Under the pieces are notes generated by a model. That model was not told where the DNA came from. It saw only the letters and a program-made list of their open reading frames with translations, and made no database searches. Below are positions 5,956-12,054 of a stretch of DNA of 14,931 bases, one piece after another. Each line of letters starts with the position of its first letter. Position 1 is the first letter of the stretch. The translations under genes and the position numbers were made by a program. The stretch lies in the NCBI GenBank assembly GCA_964574335.1, contig CAZNNH010000158.1, forward strand, positions 1 through 14,931, read 5' to 3'. This stretch comes from CAZNNH01 sp964574335. GTDB taxonomy: Bacteria > Acidobacteriota > Vicinamibacteria > Fen-336.

Positions 5956-8742
5956 CTACGTGGCGCCTTCCGCAGACGGACCGGCGGCCAGGGGAAGATC
6001 GTCGAGGAGCCTGCGAGCCTCGATGGTGTCCGGGTGCTCTCCGCCCAGGAGCCCGAGCCTCGCCCGATAGACACGAGCCACGACTTCCCGGGCGGCCTGC
6101 GGCTGACGCTGCCCGAGGAGGGCGCGGGCGCGTTCCAGACTCGCCGCCAGGACCAACGGATGCTCCTCGCCGAGGGATGGGCCACCGGCCTCGATGGCCT
6201 TCTCGCTCACCTCGCGCGCGCTGGTGAAACGTCCCTGCCGATTGTGGATCCGGGCCAGCGTGGTGAGGCTCAGGATGGTGTCGGCGTGCGCCTCACCACG
6301 GACACGTGCTTGCTGCTCGAGCGTCTCGACGATCAGCTCCTCGGCGGCATCCAGCCGGCCCTGCCGCAGTCGTAGCTCAGCCAGGCCGGCCATGGTCTTG
6401 AGGGTGTCGTCGTCTTCGACGCCGAAACGCTCTCGCTGGGCCTTCAGCGTCGAGACGTACAGCGCCTCGGCGTCCTCGAGTCGCCCCTGCTCACGCCGGA
6501 CGTCGGCCAGGTGGCTGCTCGAGTACAGGTACCACTTCTTGTCGCCCGGCAGCCGCTCTCGCGTCGCCATCGCCGACAGGAGCTGTTCCGCCGCTTCCTC
6601 GTAGCGGCCCTCCTGCAGCAGGGTCGCCCCCAGGTTGTGCCTGGAGAGGGCCGTGCCCGCGTGATCGGGCCCCAGCACCCGAATCCTCCCGCTCAGGGAC
6701 TCCCGGAGCAGCAGCTCCGCCTCCGGGTACCGGCCGAGCTCGAGGTAGGCCGCCGCCAGGTTGCTCTCGAGCGACAGGGTATCGGGATGGTTCTCCCCGA
6801 GCTGACGTCGCCCCCCGGTGAGGGCCTCCTCGAACAGCCGCGCCGCCTCGGCGTAGCGCCCGGCGGTGAAAAGGGTGGTGGCGAGGGCGTTGACCGAGCG
6901 GAGCGTGTCCGGATGATCCGGGCCCAGAACGCGGCGACGGACCTCCAGGGTCCTGCGGTCGATCGACTCCAGCTCGTCGTATCGCCCGGCCGCGAAGAGG
7001 ACGTTTCCGAGCCGGTTCATGGCGTCCAGCGACGAAGGGTGCTCCTCGCCGAGGGTCTCGATTCGCACCTCGAGGACCCTGCGCAGGATGGGCTCGGCCT
7101 GGTCGTGGAGGGTCAGGTTCTGGTATGCGATGCCCAGGTCCGAGGCGGCGGCCAGCGCCTCCGGGTCACGCGACTCCAGGCCGCCGAGGAGCTCGACGGC
7201 ACGTTCCAGGTGCGCCCGGGCATCGGTGTACCTCCCCAGGGACGCGTAGGTGTTGCCGATGGTCCGGCGCACGGCCGCCTCCACCCGAGGCTGTCCCGCC
7301 AGCTCCGTGTGATCCGCGAGCCGGGCGGTGGCCTGCTCGAGCACGTCGGCCACCGTCACCTCGCTCCCCTGGGCCTTCGCCGGGTCCACCGACGAGAGCA
7401 GCTCACCCAAGAAGTCGGAGACGGCCTCCGCCTTGGTCGCCTGTCGCTGGGCGTCGATCCGGGCCCGCTCGGCCTGGTCCCGCAGCCCGCGCTCGTGGAC
7501 GAACCCCGCGGCCAGGAGCGCCAGCAGCCCCGCCGCCGCGACCACTCCCCGTCGATGCCGCCGGGCGAACTTCCCGAGCCGGTAGGCGAGAGTGCTCGTC
7601 CTGGCCCGGACCGGCAGCCCCTGGAGGAACCGCTCGACGTCCTGGCCGAGCTGCTCGGCAGACGGATAGCGGGCATCCGGCTCGGGGCGCAGGGCCATCA
7701 GGCAGATGTTGTCGAGATCGGGGGAGATCCGGCGCCGCGCCAGCGCTGCCTGGAACGAAGATGAAGATGAAGCCTCGGGCTGCCCGGCTGGAAGCGTATC
7801 CCTGCGTCTGCGCAAGGACCGAAGCGCCGAGCTCGGCGTCGGCGGGAGATCCCGGGGGATCGAGCCTACGGTACTGTCGTGCGGCCGGCGGCCCGTCAGC
7901 AGCTCGTACAGCACGACGCCCAGCGCATAGACGTCGGTGGCGGTGGTCACGGGAGCCGGCTCGAGCTGCTCGGGGGCGGCGTACTCGGGTGTCATCAGCA
8001 GCTCGCCGGTGCGCGTTGCCCCTCCCCCGTCCGGGACGTCCGCCAGCAGCTTGGCGATCCCGAAGTCCAGCAGCTTGGGCTGCCCGCTCCGGTCCACGAA
8101 GACGTTGCTGGGCTTGAGGTCCCGATGGACCACCAGGTTGCGGTGGAGGTAGCTCACGGCGTCGATGACCAGGAGAAAGAGGCGGAGCACCTTCTCGACG
8201 GAGAGCTCGTTCTCCTCGCAATACCGCGTGATCGGCTGCCCGTCGACGTGCTCCATGACGAAGTAGGGGCGACCCTCCTCGGTCACGCCACCGTCTTGAA
8301 GGCGAGCGATGTTCGGATGGGACAGCCGCGCCAGGAGCTGGCGCTCGGCCAGGAACCGGGCCCTGAGCTCGGGCGTCTCCATGTCGCGATGGAGCAGCTT
8401 CAGGGCCACCTTCTGGTCGAACGCCCCGTCCACGCGCTCGGCCCGATAGACGACGCCCATACCGCCGCGGCCGATGGCCTCGAGGGTTTGATAAGGACCG
8501 ATCTGGATCCGTGGGCGGCCGGCGCTCTCGATCTCCAGCGGGGCCGCGGCGACGATCTCGCGCGAGAGGCCGTCGAAGAACGAGGCAGCCTGGTCCTGCA
8601 GACCCAGAAGCTCCCGGACCTCGCGGCGCAGTGCGGGGTCGTCGCGACAGGCCTGGTCCAGGAAGGCGCCCTGCTCTTCGGGGGCACGGTCCAGCAGCTC
8701 GGCGAGCAGCTCCTCGACGCGGCGCAGGGAGGCCTGGCTCAT
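5956..8742 (-). CDS. Transmembrane Ser/Thr protein kinase with C-terminal TPR repeats
   Basis: Hanks-type kinase of 928 residues. An N-terminal helical segment (1-65) of the kind common in acidobacterial kinases precedes a complete catalytic domain (about 83-375): P-loop GRGGMGVVY (91-99), K115 in VALKLL, HRDLKPSN with catalytic D208, DFG at 226-228 and APE at 256-258. A single membrane helix (about 399-415) follows. From about 470 to 915 there are repeated TPR units of the kinesin-light-chain type, marked by recurring LGxxHPDTL and GRYxEAxxL motifs. With one membrane helix, the kinase should be cytoplasmic and the TPRs on the other side. All key catalytic residues are present, so it should be active. 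The ATG at 8742 lies 16 bp after the sigma-factor stop with GGAG upstream, indicating one operon. The kinase may control that sigma factor. Confidence 0.95.
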   Translation of the reverse strand: MSQASLRRVEELLAELLDRAPEEQGAFLDQACRDDPALRREVRELLGLQDQAASFFDGLSREIVAAAPLEIESAGRPRIQIGPYQTLEAIGRGGMGVVYRAERVDGAFDQKVALKLLHRDMETPELRARFLAERQLLARLSHPNIARLQDGGVTEEGRPYFVMEHVDGQPITRYCEENELSVEKVLRLFLLVIDAVSYLHRNLVVHRDLKPSNVFVDRSGQPKLLDFGIAKLLADVPDGGGATRTGELLMTPEYAAPEQLEPAPVTTATDVYALGVVLYELLTGRRPHDSTVGSIPRDLPPTPSSALRSLRRRRDTLPAGQPEASSSSSFQAALARRRISPDLDNICLMALRPEPDARYPSAEQLGQDVERFLQGLPVRARTSTLAYRLGKFARRHRRGVVAAAGLLALLAAGFVHERGLRDQAERARIDAQRQATKAEAVSDFLGELLSSVDPAKAQGSEVTVADVLEQATARLADHTELAGQPRVEAAVRRTIGNTYASLGRYTDARAHLERAVELLGGLESRDPEALAAASDLGIAYQNLTLHDQAEPILRRVLEVRIETLGEEHPSSLDAMNRLGNVLFAAGRYDELESIDRRTLEVRRRVLGPDHPDTLRSVNALATTLFTAGRYAEAARLFEEALTGGRRQLGENHPDTLSLESNLAAAYLELGRYPEAELLLRESLSGRIRVLGPDHAGTALSRHNLGATLLQEGRYEEAAEQLLSAMATRERLPGDKKWYLYSSSHLADVRREQGRLEDAEALYVSTLKAQRERFGVEDDDTLKTMAGLAELRLRQGRLDAAEELIVETLEQQARVRGEAHADTILSLTTLARIHNRQGRFTSAREVSEKAIEAGGPSLGEEHPLVLAASLERARALLGQRQPQAAREVVARVYRARLGLLGGEHPDTIEARRLLDDLPLAAGPSAEGAT

Positions 8743-8758
8743 CGCGCGAGCTCCGCCT

Positions 8759-9337
8759 TCAGGCCGGGGCGGCCCGCAGCTCGCGGAACAGCCAGGCCCG
8801 GGCCAGGTCCCAGCCCCGTTTGACGGTCGCCGGCGAGACCGCCAGGGCCTCGGCGGTCTCGCCGACGGTCAGGCCGCCAAAGCACCGGCACTCGACGATA
8901 CGCGCCAGGCGCGGCTCCCGCTCGTCCAGCCGGCAAAGCGCCTCGTCCAGCGCCAGCAGCTCCGCCGACCTTTCGGCGGAGACCAGGGCCGACTCGTCGA
9001 GGGGCGTCGCCTGTGCCCCGCCGCCGCGCTTCTGACGTCCCCGCCAGCGGGCGTTGTCGATGAGGATGCTGCGCATGGCCTTGGAGGCGAGGCAATAGAA
9101 CTGGCGCCGGTTGGCGAAGCCACCGGGGCTCTGCTGCGCCAGCCGGAGGTAGGCGTCGTGCACCAGGCTGGTCGTGCCCGGAGGCTGGTCGCTCCACCGG
9201 TAGCGATGCGCGTGGGCCAGCTTCTTGAGCTCGCCGTAGACGAGGGGCATGAGTCGGCCGAGAACGGCCTCCTGGCCCACACCACTCGCCTCGTCGAGCT
9301 GCCGCAGGAGCCTCGTGATCTCACCGACGTCGCTCAT
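8759..9337 (-). CDS. ECF-type RNA polymerase sigma factor
   Basis: A 192-residue sigma-70-family protein. Region 2 spans about 25-105 (LMPLVYGELKKLAHAHRYR, TTSLVHDAYLRLA, FYCLASKAMRSILIDNAR), and region 4 about 130-190 with the helix-turn-helix LTVGETAEALAVSPATVKRGWDLARAWL. The sequence fits the TIGR02999-type group, often found beside Ser/Thr kinases and lacking an anti-sigma factor; none is seen here. The frame is open to 9553, but the family N-terminus (MSDVGEITRLLRQLDEAS) fixes the ATG at 9337; the ribosome site is weak (GAGAGG about 13 nt upstream). In the 197-bp gap upstream, a -10-like TATCAT (9438-9443, minus strand) has no clear -35. The kinase immediately downstream is the likely partner, by inference. 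Confidence 0.92.
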   Translation of the reverse strand: MSDVGEITRLLRQLDEASGVGQEAVLGRLMPLVYGELKKLAHAHRYRWSDQPPGTTSLVHDAYLRLAQQSPGGFANRRQFYCLASKAMRSILIDNARWRGRQKRGGGAQATPLDESALVSAERSAELLALDEALCRLDEREPRLARIVECRCFGGLTVGETAEALAVSPATVKRGWDLARAWLFRELRAAPA

Positions 9338-9534
9338 CGAGCAGGGACTGCCTCTCGGAGCCTTCTCGCCCGCCCCGCGGTACCCGGCGAAGAGGGACCG
9401 TTGAGCCGCCGGCCGAGGCTCTGGGCGCTGCCGGCGAATGATAGCAGAGCAGTAGCTGTAGGACCGGGGCCGTGCAGCAACCCCGGGGAGCTCGGCCCCG
9501 AGTAGAGGCCGCCGCCGAGCCGAGGGTGACCCCG

Positions 9535-9864
9535 TCAATCGAGCTGGAGCCACCGGCGCAGGCCGTCATCGAGCGTGTCCAGCTCTCCATCGTTGCACTC
9601 GCCGATCTCCTCAGAGATCGACTGCCTGGGCACGCTGACGACCTTGTCGACCATGATCTGGGAGACGCGCTTGAGGCCGGTTCGCGACCCTGGCGGCAGG
9701 TTCAGGCGGAACAGGGGAGCGTCGACGCAGTCGGAGGTGATCGGGCAGACCGTGACGCTGGCGTGGGTCTGGTTGAACAGGTCCGACTGGACGACCACCG
9801 CCGGACGTGGCTTACCCGTGTACGCCCCACGCGCCGCCACGACGATGATGGCGCCTCGTTTCAT
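9535..9864 (-). CDS. mazF: MazF/PemK-type toxin (endoribonuclease)
   Basis: A 109-residue protein of the CcdB/PemK fold, predicted to cleave mRNA and stop growth when free of its antitoxin. Seen: an N-terminus of MKRGAIIVVAARGAY, then GKPRPAVVVQSD with the conserved Arg R20, and VCPITSD with T43/S44 at the position of the MazF active-site threonine. LFRLNLPPGSRTGLKRVSQIMVDKV supplies the usual dimer-interface strands. The length is typical. Its ATG overlaps the antitoxin stop (ATGA), a classic arrangement for coupled translation. No key residue appears missing, so it is probably functional. Target sequence specificity cannot be judged. Confidence 0.92.
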   Translation of the reverse strand: MKRGAIIVVAARGAYTGKPRPAVVVQSDLFNQTHASVTVCPITSDCVDAPLFRLNLPPGSRTGLKRVSQIMVDKVVSVPRQSISEEIGECNDGELDTLDDGLRRWLQLD

Positions 9865-10127
9865 CGCCAGCCCCGGTCGTCGGCGACCCGTTCGATGAGC
9901 TCGATCGCATCCGCCTCGGATGCTCGGCCGCTGACGAGCAGGGACTGACGACGAGCCTCGCGTGCCGGGTCTTCGGGGGCGGGACCCTCACCGAAGGCGT
10001 TCTGCAGGGCCTCGCGCAGGACGGCGCTCTTCGACTTGCGCCTCCGGCGCGCCGCGCTCTCGATGCGCCGGTCGAGCGCCCGCGGGACGCGCAAGGTGAG
10101 CACGGACGATGGTCCTGACTCCGGCAT
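9861..10127 (-). CDS. Ribbon-helix-helix antitoxin of the MazF-like toxin
   Basis: An 88-residue protein with an N-terminal ribbon-helix-helix DNA-binding domain (about 8-48): strand SVLTLRVPRALDRRIESAAR, then basic RRRKSKSAVLREALQNAF. An acidic C-terminal tail (about 50-88) would wrap and neutralise the toxin. Such antitoxins usually repress their own promoter as dimers. The ATG at 10127 has a near-perfect GCAGGAGG ribosome site 5 nt upstream; a second in-frame ATG at 10148 lies upstream of that site and within the predicted transcript start region, so it is less likely. The gene overlaps the toxin by 4 bp. Confidence 0.9.
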   Translation of the reverse strand: MPESGPSSVLTLRVPRALDRRIESAARRRRKSKSAVLREALQNAFGEGPAPEDPAREARRQSLLVSGRASEADAIELIERVADDRGWR

Positions 10128-10140
10128 CGGGGCCTCCTGC

Positions 10141-10150
10141 AGTTGCAACT
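10141..10150. promoter_or_regulatory. Palindromic candidate operator of the toxin-antitoxin operon
   Basis: AGTTGCAACT is a perfect 10-bp palindrome between the -10 element and the ribosome binding site of the antitoxin. A tandem TGTAG TGTAG motif lies just upstream on the minus strand. Position and symmetry suit self-repression by the RHH antitoxin, but binding is inferred. Confidence 0.45.
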
Positions 10151-10157
10151 ACACTAC

Positions 10158-10187
10158 AGTATACGCGAGCCGCTCTTCGGGTGTCGG
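10158..10187 (-). promoter_or_regulatory. Candidate sigma-70 promoter of the toxin-antitoxin operon
   Basis: On the minus strand, TATACT (10158-10163) is a strong -10 element and CCGACA (10182-10187) a partial -35, with an 18-bp spacer. Transcription would start near 10151, at the edge of the palindrome, leaving a leader of about 24 nt to the ATG at 10127. The AT-rich -10 stands out against the GC-rich surroundings. Confidence 0.55.
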
Positions 10188-10280
10188 GCCGGTAACGCGG
10201 CTTCGATCGAGTGGCCCTCGCCCCGGGTCCCGGAGAGGTCGACGGACCAGGCTCACTCGGCCGACGCCCGACGCAGGGCC

Positions 10281-10309
10281 TCAGCCAGCCGTGGTCAGGC
10301 TAGCCGTGG
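10281..10309. repeat. Short imperfect tandem repeat at the cyclase stop
   Basis: TCAGCCAGCCGTGG (10281-10294) is followed directly by TCAGGCTAGCCGTGG (10295-10309). The second copy spans the cyclase stop codon at 10300-10302. It may be a small duplication at the gene end; no function is evident. Confidence 0.4.
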
Positions 10310-11541
10310 AGATCGCGCGGAGCCGACTCCCGCGACCAGGCTACGCGGTAGACCTCGAGCGGCTGCTCCTTCCCCTTCGCGTGCATCGGCGGCATCGCCT
10401 CCAGCTCGAACGCTTGCGTGGCGAGGGCCGCCCGGGTCGCCGCGGAGACGACGATCTCCCGGGCCTCCGCGGCGCCGCAGACGCGGCTCGACACGTTGGT
10501 GGTGTCGCCGATGCAGGCGTACTGCAGGTACCGATCGGCCCCGATGTGCCCCGCGGCGACGCGCCCCGAGTTCAGGCCGATGTGAATGTCGATGGTCGGT
10601 CGCCGCTCCGTTGCCCAGCGGGCGTTCAGCTCGCCCACGGCGCGCTGCATCTCGACGGCCGCGCGCAACGCCCGGTCGGCGTGGTCGGGCATGGCCACCG
10701 GGGCTCCCCAGATCGCCAGCAGCGCGTCGCCGATGTACTTCTCCAGCGTGCCTCCGTGGCGGAAGACGATCTCGACCATGCCGGGGAAGTAGTCGTTGAG
10801 GAGGCGCACGACCTCCCCCGGGGTCATCCCCGAGGACATCCGAGTGAAACCGCTGATGTCCGAGAAGAGCGCCGTGACCTCGCGCTCGACCGCGCCGAGA
10901 GCGAGCGCGGGCGCGGCTTCGATGCGCGCCACCACCTCGGGAGCGAAGAAACGGCCCAGGCGCTCCTTCGCCACCGACTCGCGGTGTAAGGCCATCAGAT
11001 TTCGCACCGCCTCGGACACGGCGGCGGTGATGGCCGCCAGCAGCACCACCCCCACCGCGGCGGCGGGGAGGCGCGCCCTCAGCGGCGGGCCCGTGGCCAG
11101 CAGAAGCAGGTGGAGCAGGATGCTTCCGGCGCCGATGCCGGCCACGTGACGTGCGTCGTAGCGAAGGCCGGAGAGCGCGATGACCACGGCGAAGGCGGGC
11201 ACCGGGACCAGCAGGCTCAGCACCGGCACGCCGGCCGCGCGGCTGGCCAGGGCCATCGCCGTGAAGCCGGCGAGATGAAAGGCGCCGATCGCGTGCTTGC
11301 GCCAGGCGGCGTAGCTCCGATGGGCCCGCAGCCACGCGCCGATGAGCAGCGACCCGCTGCCCAGCCCGAGGCTCGCGGCGATCAACGCCGCGGGTGGCCG
11401 AACCGGCGCCGCGGGGAGCTGGTGCACCACGATCTGGATCGCTGCCGCGACCAGCATCACGCCACCGAGGATGAGAGCGATGCGCTGCTCGCTTGATGTC
11501 TCGCGCTCTCGGCGACCAGCCTCGAAATCCGTCAGCTTCAC
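10300..11541 (-). CDS. Six-TM membrane class III adenylate cyclase
   Basis: Predicted to make cAMP from ATP. The 413-residue protein starts with six hydrophobic segments (about 20-40, 50-72, 84-101, 106-125, 135-152, 158-178), like mycobacterial Rv1625c-type cyclases. A short linker (RLGRFFAPEVVARI) leads to the catalytic domain (about 215-400). Metal-binding aspartates are D228 (FSDISGFT) and D272 (IGDALLAIWG). The ATP-selective pair is K268 (EKYIGD) and D346 (IGDTTN), and transition-state residues N349 and R353 are present, favouring adenylate over guanylate cyclase. No ATG suits the start: I chose GTG at 11541, whose first bases overlap the stop of a 14-codon ORF (GTGA). The frame is open to 11703, but the extra 54 residues are low complexity. 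It lacks a clear ribosome site of its own, suggesting translational coupling. Confidence 0.85.
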   Translation of the reverse strand: MKLTDFEAGRRERETSSEQRIALILGGVMLVAAAIQIVVHQLPAAPVRPPAALIAASLGLGSGSLLIGAWLRAHRSYAAWRKHAIGAFHLAGFTAMALASRAAGVPVLSLLVPVPAFAVVIALSGLRYDARHVAGIGAGSILLHLLLLATGPPLRARLPAAAVGVVLLAAITAAVSEAVRNLMALHRESVAKERLGRFFAPEVVARIEAAPALALGAVEREVTALFSDISGFTRMSSGMTPGEVVRLLNDYFPGMVEIVFRHGGTLEKYIGDALLAIWGAPVAMPDHADRALRAAVEMQRAVGELNARWATERRPTIDIHIGLNSGRVAAGHIGADRYLQYACIGDTTNVSSRVCGAAEAREIVVSAATRAALATQAFELEAMPPMHAKGKEQPLEVYRVAWSRESAPRDLHG

Positions 11542-11582
11542 GCCGACTCGCAGTCCGAGCCGCCCCGCCCTGTGGCTCTCAT
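11538..11582 (-). CDS. Possible 14-residue leader ORF of the cyclase gene
   Basis: ATG at 11582, preceded by GGAAGG at a good distance, reads MRATGRGGSDCESA and stops with TGA at 11538-11540, overlapping the cyclase GTG (11539-11541). This could couple translation of the cyclase. Short ORFs are common by chance, so evidence is limited to the ribosome site and the exact overlap. Confidence 0.25.
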   Translation of the reverse strand: MRATGRGGSDCESA

Positions 11583-11832
11583 GGTGCCTTCCCGCTCTTG
11601 CCCGTCCGGCCGACCCCGCGGCGTGGGCTCCGCCCGCCGGCGTCAGCGCTGTCGGTCCCGCCGTGAGCGTGCCTGGCCGTCCCAGGATGAACGTCCCGCG
11701 CACGGGGCGCCCGGCCGGAAGCCTATCTGGATCTTTGGATTGTCGGCGATCCCCGCCGGTCTTTCAAGGACGCTGGCTCCGCCCCGTCCCGCTCGACAGC
11801 CGTCCGTCCCGCTCGTCCCCGGGGCGAGCGGC
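11542..11832. other. Intergenic region upstream of the cyclase
   Basis: About 290 bp with no recognised gene apart from the short leader ORF. The minus strand is open in the cyclase frame to 11703, but codes for a low-complexity Gly/Ala/Arg stretch. No convincing promoter was found. Confidence 0.5.
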
Positions 11833-12003
11833 GCGGTCGCCGACCTCGTGATCCGGCTGATCGCCGAGGGGAGACCGCGCGACTGGTTGCTGCTCGGCAT
11901 CGTCCTGGGGCTGGGGCTACTCAACAAGATCGGCGTGCTGTGGCTGGGGGCCGGGGCCGCCGCTATCGCGGCAAGGCGAAGGACCGTTTTGGCCTCGCCC
12001 GGT
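11833..12003 (+). pseudogene. GT39/ArnT-like glycosyltransferase fragment
   Basis: About 57 plus-strand codons match a characteristic membrane stretch of the dolichyl-phosphate-mannose-dependent (GT39, PMT_2) glycosyltransferase superfamily: a helix end VIRLIAEGRPRDWLLLG, then IVLGLGLLNKIGVLWLGAG, then AARRRTVLASPG. In intact proteins of about 500 residues this segment lies in the middle, between membrane helices. Neither the N-terminal DxD/E motifs nor the following helices are seen, and after the last residues the frame turns into low-complexity Arg/Pro. It is a decayed remnant, convergent with the spermidine-synthase-like gene. Confidence 0.6.
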
Positions 12004-12054
12004 AGGGCCGCTGGGGATCGCCCCAGGCGAGGCCGGCCACGCCCCGAACCCACC

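Noticed and set aside
6000..7400. Repetitive segments in the kinase gene as a DNA repeat array
   Set aside because: The periodicity matches about 42-residue TPR units at the protein level and varies at the DNA level, so it is not CRISPR or a satellite.
7740..7790. AGATGAAGATGAAG-like short repeat within the kinase gene
   Set aside because: It encodes a serine run in a linker of the kinase domain and stays in frame, so it needs no separate explanation.
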